Assembly: GCA_016184105.1 (NCBI GenBank)
Contig: JACPDI010000044.1
Span: 1 to 36,075, forward strand
DNA length: 36,075 bases
Source: Acidobacteriota bacterium
GTDB taxonomy: Bacteria > Acidobacteriota > Vicinamibacteria > Vicinamibacterales > 2-12-FULL-66-21
Reading direction: 5' to 3'
The number at the start of each line of letters is the position of its first letter. Position 1 is the first letter of the stretch. The notes under the pieces were generated by a model, which was given only the letters and a program-made list of their open reading frames with translations, had not been told where the DNA came from and made no database searches. Positions 20,459-28,870 of this stretch are shown here, in pieces. Made by a program: the position numbers and the translations under genes.

Positions 20459-21471
20459 GGCGTGTGGATCTTCTTCAACTGCTCGAACAGTCTTCGCGCC
20501 TCATCGGTCAGCTTCTTCGGCAGTGCGATGTCAGCCGTGGCGTACAGATCGCCGCGTTCTTTCGGCTTGCCGACGGCGGGCATGCCGTGCCCCTTGAGGC
20601 GGAACACCTGTCCCTGCTGCGTCAGCTCCGGCACCTTCAACCGGATGCCGCCCGTCGGCGTCGGTACTTCGGCTTCCCCCCCCAGGACCGCCGTCGTGAG
20701 CGGCAGCGGCACTTTCGTGTAGAGGTCCTGGCCGCGCACGTCAAACGTCGGATGCGGGCGGAGCTTGACCCGCAGGTACAGATCCCCGGACGCACCGCCG
20801 CGGGCGCCGGATTCGCCACCCCCCGCCGCGCGCACCCGCGACCCGGTTTTCACGCCCGCCGGAATGCGAACGTCGACCTGCCGCGTGCTGCCGCCTTCGG
20901 AAATCGTCAGCCGCCGCGTGGTGCCGGCGAACGCCTCCTCGAGCGACAGCTCGATCTCGTGTTCGAGATCGCGCCCGTGCGCCGCGCGGTGTCGCGCGCC
21001 GGGCGTGTGGGTCCGCCTGGTCCCTTCCGACACGTCGCCGCCGAAGAACGTCCGGAAGAAGTCGGAAAACGGCGAGTCGCCGCCGAACATGTCTTCCACT
21101 TCATCCGGGGTCATCGTGCGAGACCCGCCCGGGCCGCCCACGTTGACGTTCCACGCGCCGCCGCTGAACCCTCCGCCGAAGGGACTGCCGCCCGCGAACG
21201 GACCTGGCGCGCCGGCGCCCGCGCCCGCCTGCTGCGCCTGCTCGTAGTAGCGCCAGTTCGCGCCCAGCTCGTCGTACTTCTTGCGCTTCGCGGGGTCGCC
21301 GAGGACCTCGTAGGCCTCGTTGACCTCCTTGAACTTCGCCTCCGCCCCCTTGTCGCCCGGATTGACGTCGGGATGAAACTTCCGCGCGAGCTTCCGGTAC
21401 GCCTGCTTCAGTTCCTTGTCCGAAGCGGTCTTGGAGACGCCGAGCGTTGCGTAGTAGTCCCTGAATTGCAC
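20455..21471 (-). CDS. dnaJ: DnaJ-type co-chaperone without zinc finger (CbpA/type II)
   Basis: The 338-residue protein has a J domain at residues 3-68 with the HPD motif at 33-35, which stimulates DnaK ATPase activity. It has a long Gly/Phe-rich linker and then two DnaJ C-terminal beta domains, from [20 protein letters not shown] through [17 protein letters not shown]. The four CxxCxGxG repeats of true DnaJ are absent, so this is a CbpA-like type II member. GTG at 21471 is chosen because the protein then begins with [12 protein letters not shown]; it lies one base after the hspR stop. It joins hspR upstream and clpB downstream in one operon. Confidence 0.93.
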
Positions 21472-21472
21472 G

Positions 21473-21820
21473 TCACAGTCCGATGATGTCCGACAACCGC
21501 TCGAACTCGCGCGCCAGCCGGCGGCGGACCTCGTGGCGGGCAAGCGCCTCGTCGCGCACGAGCGGCCGGAGCCGCTCGACGATCTCCGCCACGTCCAGCA
21601 GCCGCTGGACTCCTGCCAGATTCACGCCCATCTCGTCTACCAGGCGCTTGATGAGCCGCAGCCGTTCCAGCTCCTCGCGCGAGTACACGCGCATGCTGCC
21701 CATCGTGCGCGACGGCCGCACCAGGCCGAGCCGCTCGTACTTCCGGAGCGTCTGGGGATGCATGTCGAGCATCCGCGCCGCCACGCTGATCAGATAAAGC
21801 TCGCGTTCCACAACGATCAC
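21473..21820 (-). CDS. hspR: MerR-family heat-shock repressor HspR
   Basis: HspR binds HAIR operators and represses dnaK/clpB-type genes, with DnaK as co-repressor in Streptomyces. The protein has a MerR winged-helix motif. [31 protein letters not shown] matches the HspR consensus 'ISVAAxLxGMHPQTLRxYER-GLV'. It is followed by [20 protein letters not shown] and a helical C-terminus. Longer frames are open to 21871, but the predicted promoter would start the RNA at about 21826, so GTG at 21820 (115 residues, six-base leader) or GTG at 21811 is more likely. No DnaK gene is in the window. Its operator overlaps its own promoter, which implies autoregulation of the whole operon. Confidence 0.88.
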   Translation of the reverse strand: MIVVERELYLISVAARMLDMHPQTLRKYERLGLVRPSRTMGSMRVYSREELERLRLIKRLVDEMGVNLAGVQRLLDVAEIVERLRPLVRDEALARHEVRRRLAREFERLSDIIGL

Positions 21821-21832
21821 TGCGCTGGATCG

Positions 21833-21861
21833 AATATAGGGGTTGACATGAGTCGTGTCAA
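21833..21861 (-). promoter_or_regulatory. Promoter of the hspR-dnaJ-clpB-ftsH operon
   Basis: On the minus strand TTGACA (21861-21856), a 17-base spacer and TATATT (21838-21833) form a near-consensus sigma-70 promoter. The predicted start is the A at 21826, six bases before the GTG at 21820. Confidence 0.75.
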
Positions 21862-21862
21862 C
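21842..21862. promoter_or_regulatory. HAIR-like inverted repeat (HspR operator)
   Basis: GTTGACA-N7-TGTCAAC is a perfect 7-base inverted repeat with a 7-base centre. It has the same geometry and the same inner TTGA/TCAA as the HAIR consensus CTTGAGT-N7-ACTCAAG. It covers the -35 element and much of the spacer of the hspR promoter, where a bound repressor would block RNA polymerase. It also lies about 27 bases upstream of the terC start, so it may affect terC. Confidence 0.7.
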
Positions 21863-21888
21863 GTCAGCCATGCGATACTGAGAGGAAA

Positions 21889-22620
21889 GTGGACGTCCAC
21901 GCCGCCGATCTCGTCACCATCGGCCTGCTGGTGCTGCTCGAGGGGCTCCTCAGCGCCGACAACGCACTCGTTCTCGCGATCCTCGTGCTCGGGCTCCCGA
22001 AACGGGAGCGCCGCAAGGCGCTCCGGTACGGGATTCTCGGAGCGTTCGCCTTCCGCATCGTGGCGATCGTGTTCGCCGCGCACATGATGCAGCTCGGCAT
22101 CGTCAAACTGGCCGGCGGGCTGTATTTGCTCTACCTGACCTACAACCACTTTTTCGACGCGGAAGACGACGCCGGCCGCCAGATCCGCGCCGCAAAGCCG
22201 TGGCTGGGTCTGACCGCCTTCTGGGCGACGGTCGTGAGAGTGGAACTGACCGACATCGTGTTTGCGGTGGATTCGATCCTGGTGGCGGTCGCCATGTCGC
22301 CCAAGTTGTGGGTCGTCATCACCGGCGGCGTCCTGGGCATCATCGCGATGCGGCTCGTGATTGGCCAGCTGCTGGTGATCGTGCAGCGCTATCCCGCGCT
22401 CGTGGACGGGGCGTTCGTGATCATCGCGTGGGTGGGCCTCAAGCTGCTGGTCGAGTACGGTCACCAGCTCGGGTGGCTGCACTTCGTGATCCCGAAGTGG
22501 CTGTCGCTCGGGCTGATCGTGGTGATCTTCGGGATTGCGTACCTCATCGCGCGCAAGCACCCCGCGAAGATCGATGAAGAGGACGACGAGGCCACGCGCC
22601 TGCTAACGGAGCAGTCGTAG
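21889..22620 (+). CDS. TerC-family integral membrane protein (putative metal exporter)
   Basis: The 243-residue protein has about seven hydrophobic helices and the TerC-family signatures EGLLSADNALVLA near the N-terminus and VELTDIVFAVDSI in the middle. Their acidic residues are thought to bind metal. Relatives include Alx, an E. coli Mn2+ exporter, and TerC of tellurite resistance operons; the substrate here is unknown. The GTG start has GAGAGGAA just upstream, a reasonable Shine-Dalgarno. A GATACT hexamer (21874-21879) could be a -10 but would leave only about three bases of leader, so start-site details are open. No yybP-ykoY-type riboswitch fits in the short upstream gap. The 3' end overlaps the convergent gene by 18 bases. 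Confidence 0.9.
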   Translation: MDVHAADLVTIGLLVLLEGLLSADNALVLAILVLGLPKRERRKALRYGILGAFAFRIVAIVFAAHMMQLGIVKLAGGLYLLYLTYNHFFDAEDDAGRQIRAAKPWLGLTAFWATVVRVELTDIVFAVDSILVAVAMSPKLWVVITGGVLGIIAMRLVIGQLLVIVQRYPALVDGAFVIIAWVGLKLLVEYGHQLGWLHFVIPKWLSLGLIVVIFGIAYLIARKHPAKIDEEDDEATRLLTEQS

Positions 22621-24360
22621 GGTCAGGTTCAACGCCTCGCTCTCGCCCTCGCCGAGCGTCACGCGGGTCGCGTCCGGCTTCAGCCGCTCGAACACCTCCG
22701 GGTTGCCCCATTCCTCCGGCATCGCGTCCAGCGCGATGACGTAATAGGATCCCGGCGGGAGACTGCGGAACGTGTAGGTGCCTTTCTGGTCGGGGCGGGC
22801 GACCCCGAGGCGCCGCGATCCCTGCTGCCAGGCGGCTTCGTCGGTCGAGAAGGCCAGGACGACGTAGTCCGCCGCGGGCCCGTCCTTGTCCGTATTGACG
22901 GCGCCGCTGAGGGACGTCACGCGGTTCGTCACCAGAAATTCGACGTTCGTCACGTCCTCTTTCGCGAACTCGTAGCCGGTGTCGATCACGTCGGCGCCCC
23001 CGATGCGGACGGCTTTCAGCGTCCACCCCGCGGGAAGGCCGCCAAGCCCGGCGCGCCGTTTGCCGAAGACGCCGCGCACGTCGAACGTGCCCTGCGCGGT
23101 GACCTGCCCGTTCCCGGCGCCACCCATCATCATGAGTTCGTTGTCCGCGGGCGGGAAGAAAACCCGCAGGTTTTCAAACGTGCCGGCAGGGACGGCCGCG
23201 TCGAAGGTGACCCGCCCGCTGACGCGGGCGCCGCGCGTGGCCACGAGCATGACGTTCTTGACGTCCTCGCCGCCCACGTTGAGCGGCATCGCGGCCGTTT
23301 CCGTCACGTCCAGCCGGCGTGGTCCCCCGGGGTTCACGCGAGCCTGGAGCACGTATTCGCCAGGAGTGACGCTCGGGATGATGAAGCCGCCTGAGGCGTC
23401 CGTGCTGCCCCCTTGCGGCGACATCATGCCCCCCTCGATGGCCGCGCGCGCGAACAGCATCACGTTGGCGTTGGCCATCGGCCGGCCGTCGCTCAACAGG
23501 GCCATGCCGGACACCCGCACGGTGCGCGTTGTCACCAGCTGGAAGTCGATCCCGCCGACCTCCTGGCCCGCTGCCAGGGTGACCCGCTGCGCCTCCTCGG
23601 CGATCGCCGTGCCGGGGTAGTAGGTCGGCGCGTACCCCGTGGAATCCGAGGCGTCGTTGGCCGCCGTCGCGGCGTCCATGAACATCTGGCGATCGGTCGC
23701 GACGGCCGACACGTAGAACTCGCCGGCCGGCAGGCCCCACACGCGGAACTCGCCACGGTCGTTCGATACGGCTATCCGGCCCATGTTTGCCAGGCGCCGG
23801 CGCCCGTTCATCCAGCGGTGCCGCATGACCTGGACGCGCGCGTCCACAACCGGCTCGCCGTATTCGTCGAAGACGCGTCCGCTGATCACACTGCCGCGCA
23901 CCATCGCGGCATCGACCCTCTCGACCTTCTGCCCCTCGGTCAGCTCGATCGCCTTCCCGGGCTGGCCCGGGCGCATCTGGCCATACTGGGACTGGACGAA
24001 GCCGGCCTTCGTGTACATGACCGTGTAGCGTCCTGCCGGCAGCTTGTCGACGGTGAAGCGTCCTTCCGCGTCCGTCATCGCGTTGCGGGACCCGCGCGCC
24101 TCGGGGGCCATGACGCGCACCTGGGCGCGGCGGATGGGGAGTCCGGTCTCTGCCACTGTCACGCGCCCGCTGATCGCGGCGGTGCCCGCCTGCAGCGTCC
24201 GCGGACCGAGGTCGCGCGGCTGCCCCGGGCGGTTGACCTGGATGCCCGGCGTCGGCTGGCCAGGGACGGCCGGCCGCTCCTGGGCCTGCGCCGCGACCGG
24301 CAATGCCATCAGCGCCGCGCCCAGCACGATGAAGCGGGAAAACCCTTCCGGCATGTTCAT
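22603..24360 (-). CDS. Secreted protein with carboxypeptidase-regulatory-like repeats
   Basis: The 585-residue protein has a signal peptide (hydrophobic run ending near PVAAQAQ). A Pro/Gly-rich linker follows, then tandem beta-sandwich repeats of the carboxypeptidase regulatory-like (CarboxypepD_reg) type. Typical repeat starts are ISGRVTVAETGLPIRRAQV and SVISGRVFDEYGEPVVDARV, with matching ends such as DAEGRFTVDKLPAGRYTV and NDRGEFRVWGLPAGEFYV. No peptidase or TonB-receptor domain is present. Proteins made only of such repeats are abundant in Acidobacteriota, with roles in surface structure or polysaccharide contact suggested but not proven. ATG at 24360 is preferred over a TTG at 24378 because it gives a clean signal peptide; ATG at 24354 is also possible. 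Confidence 0.82.
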   Translation of the reverse strand: MNMPEGFSRFIVLGAALMALPVAAQAQERPAVPGQPTPGIQVNRPGQPRDLGPRTLQAGTAAISGRVTVAETGLPIRRAQVRVMAPEARGSRNAMTDAEGRFTVDKLPAGRYTVMYTKAGFVQSQYGQMRPGQPGKAIELTEGQKVERVDAAMVRGSVISGRVFDEYGEPVVDARVQVMRHRWMNGRRRLANMGRIAVSNDRGEFRVWGLPAGEFYVSAVATDRQMFMDAATAANDASDSTGYAPTYYPGTAIAEEAQRVTLAAGQEVGGIDFQLVTTRTVRVSGMALLSDGRPMANANVMLFARAAIEGGMMSPQGGSTDASGGFIIPSVTPGEYVLQARVNPGGPRRLDVTETAAMPLNVGGEDVKNVMLVATRGARVSGRVTFDAAVPAGTFENLRVFFPPADNELMMMGGAGNGQVTAQGTFDVRGVFGKRRAGLGGLPAGWTLKAVRIGGADVIDTGYEFAKEDVTNVEFLVTNRVTSLSGAVNTDKDGPAADYVVLAFSTDEAAWQQGSRRLGVARPDQKGTYTFRSLPPGSYYVIALDAMPEEWGNPEVFERLKPDATRVTLGEGESEALNLTLRLLR

Positions 24361-24424
24361 AGACGCACCATCCAGCAATAAGACGACGCCGTCGCGCGCG
24401 CAGTTGGTCGGGACGCGCGGGGTC

Positions 24425-25408
24425 CTACGCTCGCGGCAGGCTGACCAGCGGAAGCCGGCGCCCGCCCGCGTAGCGGGCCCAGATCGTTCCGACGACGTCC
24501 GCCATCATGTCGAGGAACACCGGGTCGTCGTTCGCGGCGGCCGCGCGCACGATCGGCAGGCCGATCGCACGGCCCACCTCGGCGGCCTCGCGATCCAGAT
24601 CGTAGAGTACCTCGATGTGATCGCTGACGAATCCGATCGGCGACACGATTGCCGCCTCGAGCCCGCGCGCGCGCTCCGCGCGCAGGTAGTCGCAAATGTC
24701 CGGCCCCAGCCAGGGATCCTCGGCGCGCCCGCTCCGGCTTTGGTATACCAGCGCCCAATCGTCCCGGGCCACGCGGGCGGCGACCAGCCGCGCGGATTCA
24801 AGCAGTTGCTCGCGGTACGGATAGCGCTCGGCCATCTCGAGCGGAATGCTGTGCGCGGTGAACACCAGGCGCGCCCGCGCGCGCGCAGTGGCCGGCAATC
24901 GGTCGATCGCGTCCTCGATGTGTCGCGCGCACGTTTCCACGTACCCCGCGTGGGCGTGCCAGTCATCGACGAACGTCACGTCCGGAGGCCGCACCCCGGC
25001 AGCAGCCAGCGCGGCCTGCGCGTCGCGCACGTTCTCACGATACTGCGTGCAGCTCGAATAGCTGCGGTGCGCGGCAAGCACGAAGCCGATCGCGCGGCGC
25101 ACCCCGTCTGCCGCCATTCGTTCCAGCGTGTCCGTCAAATAAGGATGCCAGTTGCGCATGCCGGAGTAGACCCCGAGCGGAAGTCCCTCCTCGGCGAGCC
25201 TGGCCCGCAGGCCCGCCGCCTGCCGGAGCGTGAGTTCCGTGATCGGCGAGACGCCACCGAAGAGTTCGTAATGATGGACGACCTCTTCCACGCGTTCCGG
25301 CGCCACGCGGCGGCCGCGCAGGACGTTTGCCAGGAATGGCCGGATGTCGTCGCGCCCCTGGGGGCCGCCGAAGGCGATGAGCAGGACAGCGTCGAACGGT
25401 TGGGGCAC
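24425..25408 (-). CDS. hemH: Ferrochelatase
   Basis: Ferrochelatase inserts Fe2+ into the porphyrin ring to make heme (or coproheme). The 327-residue product begins AVLLIAFGGPQGRDDIRPFL, as is usual for HemH. It contains the catalytic His in VFTAHSIPL (H186) and the acidic partner in SPIGFVSDHIEVLYDLDREA (E266). No Fe-S C-terminal extension is seen. Sequence alone does not separate protoporphyrin from coproporphyrin ferrochelatase. GTG at 25408 is chosen because GATAAT ends six bases before it. A frame open to 25435 would overlap the divergent gene's start and add an unlikely leader. No other heme genes are in the window. Confidence 0.92.
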   Translation of the reverse strand: MPQPFDAVLLIAFGGPQGRDDIRPFLANVLRGRRVAPERVEEVVHHYELFGGVSPITELTLRQAAGLRARLAEEGLPLGVYSGMRNWHPYLTDTLERMAADGVRRAIGFVLAAHRSYSSCTQYRENVRDAQAALAAAGVRPPDVTFVDDWHAHAGYVETCARHIEDAIDRLPATARARARLVFTAHSIPLEMAERYPYREQLLESARLVAARVARDDWALVYQSRSGRAEDPWLGPDICDYLRAERARGLEAAIVSPIGFVSDHIEVLYDLDREAAEVGRAIGLPIVRAAAANDDPVFLDMMADVVGTIWARYAGGRRLPLVSLPRA

Positions 25409-25428
25409 ATTTCGATTATCCTCTGCCT
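25409..25428. promoter_or_regulatory. Interlocked bidirectional -10 region between hemH and the NagX-like gene
   Basis: Only 20 bases separate the two divergent start codons. Rightward, TATCCT (25417-25422) ends six bases before the GTG at 25429. Leftward, GATAAT (25420-25415 on the minus strand) ends six bases before the GTG at 25408. The two hexamers overlap by four bases, so polymerase can probably serve only one direction at a time. Confidence 0.5.
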
Positions 25429-26553
25429 GTGGCACGCGTCGCGACCGCCGCTGCTCCTTTTGCGTCGACCCGGCTGGTTTCGCTGGACGCGTTCCGCGGG
25501 ATCACCATGGCCGGCATGGTGGTGGTCAACAACCCCGGCGACTGGGGACATGTGTACCCTCCGCTTCTCCACGCCGAATGGAACGGCTGGACGCCCACCG
25601 ACCTCGTTTTCCCGTTCTTTCTTTTCATCGTCGGGGTCGCGATTACGCTGTCGTCGCGGACGGGCTCGGTTGCCTCGATCCTGAAGCGCGCGGTCGTCAT
25701 CTTTGCCGTCGGGCTGTTCCTGGCGGCGTACCCGCGATTCGATCCCGGGCGCCTGCGCTTTGCTGGCGTGTTGCAGCGTATTGCCATCTGCTACACCGCC
25801 GCCGCGCTGCTCTGGCGCTGGTCGGCGCGGCGGCCCCGGCGGGCCGCGGTTCTCGGGGCCGTTGCCGCCGTGCTCATGCTGGTGTACTGGGCGGCGGTGA
25901 CGATCGTTCCCGTCCCTGGAGGCAGGGCAGGGGACCTGTCGCCCGGAAATGATTTGGGCGCGTTCATCGATCGCGCGCTGATGGCGGGACATCTGTACAA
26001 GCCCACGTGGGATCCGGAGGGGCTCCTGAGCACGGTTCCCGCGATTGCCACGACGCTGCTCGGCACGCTGGCGGGCCTGTGGATGCGCAGGGACGTGCCG
26101 CCTGCGCGCAAGGCCGGGTGGCTCGCCGCGGCAGGCGCCGGCGCGATGCTCGCCGGCCAGCTCTGGGACGCCGCGTTCCCGATCAACAAGAACCTCTGGA
26201 CCAGCTCCTACGTGATGTTCACGGGCGGGGGCGCGGCGCTCTTCCTCGCCGCGTGCTACTGGCTTGTCGACGTCAGGGGCTGGCGTGCGTGGGCAAAGCC
26301 GTTTGTCATCCTGGGCATGAACGCGCTCGCGCTGTATGCCTTTTCCGCGTTGCTCGTGAAGACCCTTGGTCGAATCACGATCACGCTGGACGACGGGCGC
26401 GCGGCGAGCGGCAGCCGGTGGATCTACCAAACGGCGTTCGCGCCGTACTTCGCGCCGAACAACGCATCGGTGCTGTACGCACTGGCCAACCTCGGTCTCC
26501 TGTTCCTCGTCCTGCTGTGGATGTATCGGCGCAAGATCTTCCTCAAGGCATGA
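25429..26553 (+). CDS. NagX/HGSNAT-like membrane acyltransferase (DUF5009 family)
   Basis: The 374-residue polytopic membrane protein starts with RLVSLDAFRGITMAGMVVVN, the hallmark of the DUF5009/heparan-alpha-glucosaminide N-acetyltransferase family. It then has HAEWNGWTPTDLVFPFFLF, where His48 aligns with the active-site His of human HGSNAT (HxxWNGxTxxDLVFP). About ten hydrophobic helices follow. These proteins move acetyl groups from acetyl-CoA across the membrane to an amino sugar; bacterial NagX is found with GlcNAc-use genes. No sugar-use genes are close here, so the substrate is uncertain. GTG is the predicted transcript start. The stop overlaps the next ATG (ATGA). Confidence 0.87.
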   Translation: MARVATAAAPFASTRLVSLDAFRGITMAGMVVVNNPGDWGHVYPPLLHAEWNGWTPTDLVFPFFLFIVGVAITLSSRTGSVASILKRAVVIFAVGLFLAAYPRFDPGRLRFAGVLQRIAICYTAAALLWRWSARRPRRAAVLGAVAAVLMLVYWAAVTIVPVPGGRAGDLSPGNDLGAFIDRALMAGHLYKPTWDPEGLLSTVPAIATTLLGTLAGLWMRRDVPPARKAGWLAAAGAGAMLAGQLWDAAFPINKNLWTSSYVMFTGGGAALFLAACYWLVDVRGWRAWAKPFVILGMNALALYAFSALLVKTLGRITITLDDGRAASGSRWIYQTAFAPYFAPNNASVLYALANLGLLFLVLLWMYRRKIFLKA

Positions 26554-27707
26554 GTCGCCCGAAGCTGCCCGCGTCGGTGTGGCTGCTCGGATGGGTCAGC
26601 TTCTTCACGGATCTGGCGAGCGAGGCGATCTACCCGCTGCTGCCGCTGTTTCTCACGCGGGTGCTTGGCGCGGGCGCGATGTCGCTCGGCATCATCGAAG
26701 GCGTGGCCGAGGCGGCCAACAGCGCGCTCAAGATCGTGTCCGGCCGGTTGTCCGATCGCTGGAACGTCCGCAAGCCGCTCGTCCTGGGCGGCTACACGCT
26801 CTCGTCGTTCATGCGCCCGTTGATGGCGGTTGCCTCGACGTGGGTCCACGTTCTCGCGATCCGCTTCGGCGATCGGCTCGGCAAAGGCATCCGCGGCGCC
26901 CCCCGCGACGCGCTCCTGGCGCAGATCAGCGACCCGGCGCAGCGGGGGCGCGTCTTCGGCCTGCAGCGCGCGATGGACCACGCCGGCGCGGTAGTCGGGC
27001 CGCTCATCGCGTCCGCGTTTCTCTTCTATCGTCCAGAGGACTACCGGACGCTGTTCGCGCTGACGATCGTCCCCGGGCTCATCGTCATCGGCCTCTTGGC
27101 GTTGCTGAAGGAGCAGCGGGGAGGCGAGGACGGCGCGCCGGTCCCGGAGATGTCCCGCTGGAAGGATTTGCCGCCGCGTCTCTGGGCGCTGCTCGGGATC
27201 CTCACCGTCTTCACGCTGGGAAACGCGTCGGACGCGTTTCTCCTGCTCCGCCTCAGCGACATCGGCATCGGCGCCGTGTGGATTCCCATCCTCTGGTCGG
27301 CGCTGCACGTGATCAAATCGGTCTCCTCGGTGCTGGGCGGCGCCCGGTCTGACCGCGTCGGCCGCCGGCGCATGATCATCGCGGGCTGGGTGCTCTACGC
27401 GGCGGTGTACTTCGCGTTCGCGGTGATCGAGAGCACGCCGGGGATCGTCGCCGTGTTCCTGGCGTACGGCATGTACTTCGGCATGACCGAGGGGGCGGAG
27501 CGCGCGCTGATCGCCGACCTCTCGCCGGCCGGACTGCGCGGCACGGCGTTCGGCCTCTACAACGCCGCGCTCGGCATCGGCGCGCTCTTCGCGAGCATCC
27601 TGTTCGGCCTCGTGTGGACGCGCGTGAGCCCGGACGCGGCGTTCATCATGGGCGGCGCGCTCGCCATCTCGGCGGCCGCCATGCTCGCGCTGCTGCCGCG
27701 GCGCTGA
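26550..27707 (+). CDS. MFS transporter
   Basis: The 385-residue protein has about twelve hydrophobic segments, and the first loop contains SGRLSDRWNVRKPLV, the MFS motif A region between helices 2 and 3. RFGDRLGKGIRGAPRDALLA is typical of a subgroup annotated as multidrug or uncharacterised efflux transporters. The second half repeats the motif as GGARSDRVGRRRMI. The substrate cannot be inferred. ATG at 26550 overlaps the stop of the upstream acyltransferase (ATGA), so the two are translationally coupled and may act in one pathway. Confidence 0.88.
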   Translation: MSRPKLPASVWLLGWVSFFTDLASEAIYPLLPLFLTRVLGAGAMSLGIIEGVAEAANSALKIVSGRLSDRWNVRKPLVLGGYTLSSFMRPLMAVASTWVHVLAIRFGDRLGKGIRGAPRDALLAQISDPAQRGRVFGLQRAMDHAGAVVGPLIASAFLFYRPEDYRTLFALTIVPGLIVIGLLALLKEQRGGEDGAPVPEMSRWKDLPPRLWALLGILTVFTLGNASDAFLLLRLSDIGIGAVWIPILWSALHVIKSVSSVLGGARSDRVGRRRMIIAGWVLYAAVYFAFAVIESTPGIVAVFLAYGMYFGMTEGAERALIADLSPAGLRGTAFGLYNAALGIGALFASILFGLVWTRVSPDAAFIMGGALAISAAAMLALLPRR

Positions 27708-27714
27708 GCCGAGC

Positions 27715-27723
27715 TGGTATAAT
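27715..27723 (+). promoter_or_regulatory. Extended -10 promoter of surE
   Basis: TGG-TATAAT is a perfect extended -10 (hexamer 27718-27723). The predicted start lies near 27730, leaving about five bases before the ATG at 27735, so the mRNA would be nearly leaderless. No Shine-Dalgarno is present. Confidence 0.6.
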
Positions 27724-27734
27724 TGTCGTTTCCC

Positions 27735-28493
27735 ATGCCATTGATTTTGGTCACCAACGACGACGGCTATCGTTCGGAGGGCATTCACGCGCTGGCGGCC
27801 GCGCTCGCGCCGCTTGGCGACGTCATCATCGTCGCGCCGCAGCTCGAGGCGTCCGCGATCGGGCACGCGCTCACGCTGCGCCGGCCGCTGCGGCTCGAGC
27901 AGATCGGGGCGAACGTGTACTCCGTGGACGGCACGCCCACCGATTGCGTCAACATCGCCATCACCAAGGTGCTGGGCCGTGCGCCGGATCTCGTGGCGTC
28001 CGGCATCAACAAGGGCTTCAACCTTGGCGACGACGTGACGTATTCGGGGACGGTGGCTGGCGCGCTCGAGGGAGCGCTGCTGGGCGTCCCGAGCATGGCC
28101 GTGTCGCTCGAACGCTCCCGCGAGCAGCCAGACTTCCGCCAGGCCGCGGCCTCGGCGGCGACGGTCGCCGCCGCCGTGCTGCAGCGCGGCCTGCCGCCGC
28201 GCACGCTGTTGAACATCAACGTGCCGCGCGTGGAGGTGAAGGGGCTGCGGATTACCATCCAGGCCAGGCGCAACCACGTCACGTCCGTGTCGCAGTCGAT
28301 CGATCCGCGAGGGCAGCCGTACTACTGGATCGAGGAGGGGCAGAGCGACTGGGAGCCGCACGATCGGTCCGATTACCAGGCGGTGCGGGACGGGTACGTG
28401 TCGGTCACGCCGCTGCACCCGGATCTCACGCATTACGCGGCGCTGCCGTTTGTGGAGTCGCTACCGCTCGGGGCGGAAGTTGAAGTAGACTGA
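27735..28493 (+). CDS. surE: 5'/3'-nucleotidase SurE
   Basis: SurE is a metal-dependent phosphatase that dephosphorylates nucleoside 5'- and 3'-monophosphates and supports stationary-phase survival. The 252-residue product has the N-terminal metal-binding MPLILVTNDDG (D9, D10). It also has the family segments VDGTPTDCVNIA, ASGINKGFNLGDDVTYSGTV and LLNINVP. The ATG is chosen because the family nearly always begins with a short Met-x-ILVTNDDG. It lies 27 bases after the MFS stop with its own promoter, and tRNA-Pro follows 26 bases downstream. Confidence 0.95.
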   Translation: MPLILVTNDDGYRSEGIHALAAALAPLGDVIIVAPQLEASAIGHALTLRRPLRLEQIGANVYSVDGTPTDCVNIAITKVLGRAPDLVASGINKGFNLGDDVTYSGTVAGALEGALLGVPSMAVSLERSREQPDFRQAAASAATVAAAVLQRGLPPRTLLNINVPRVEVKGLRITIQARRNHVTSVSQSIDPRGQPYYWIEEGQSDWEPHDRSDYQAVRDGYVSVTPLHPDLTHYAALPFVESLPLGAEVEVD

Positions 28494-28519
28494 AACGGTT
28501 CTGCCAACCACTCTTGTGT

Positions 28520-28598
<79 letters not shown>

Positions 28599-28614
28599 AT
28601 TGATCAAGAAAATA

Positions 28615-28657
28615 GGCCCTCCATTGACGGTCATCGTCGGTTGAGGGCCATTTTTAT
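28615..28657 (+). terminator. Hairpin with T-rich tail downstream of tRNA-Pro
   Basis: GGCCCTC (28615-28621) pairs with GAGGGCC (28643-28649) across a 21-base loop, and ATTTTTATT follows. This fits an intrinsic terminator for the tRNA transcript, though the loop is long. Confidence 0.5.
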
Positions 28658-28743
28658 TGGTCGTTCTCACGGCCTTCGCCTGCAAAGCTCAACAAACCTT
28701 AGAAAAACGGCCTGATCTCGTATCGGAGATGGCCGGCGGTGAA

Positions 28744-28795
28744 AGTCGGAAAACGGTCGTTTTCCGACTCAAACCCTTATGCTGAACTTATGCTG
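28744..28795. repeat. 26-base palindrome next to a tandem direct repeat, in a gene-free stretch
   Basis: AGTCGGAAAACG (28744-28755) and CGTTTTCCGACT (28758-28769) are perfect inverted arms with only GT between them. Seven bases later CTTATGCTG occurs twice with AA between (28776-28784 and 28787-28795). The stretch from the tRNA (28597) to the antitoxin gene (28870) has no convincing ORF; besides the hairpin and these repeats I see nothing in it. It could be an operator, a recombination accessory site or a remnant of an integrated element. Confidence 0.5.
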
Positions 28796-28870
28796 GCGTG
28801 GTCGCGCACTGGGGGGCCATGCAGGCAGTCCGCGTGACAGCGTCGGCCTTGGCGGTGTGACCGGACCGCG

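Noticed and set aside
21840-21889. yybP-ykoY manganese riboswitch in front of terC
   Set aside because: The gap of fewer than 70 bases is fully used by the HspR operator and promoter, and none of the riboswitch core motifs is present.
24361-24378. TTG start at 24378 for the repeat-containing secreted protein
   Set aside because: It would put six extra residues before an otherwise clean signal peptide, and no ribosome site or fixed-distance -10 supports it.
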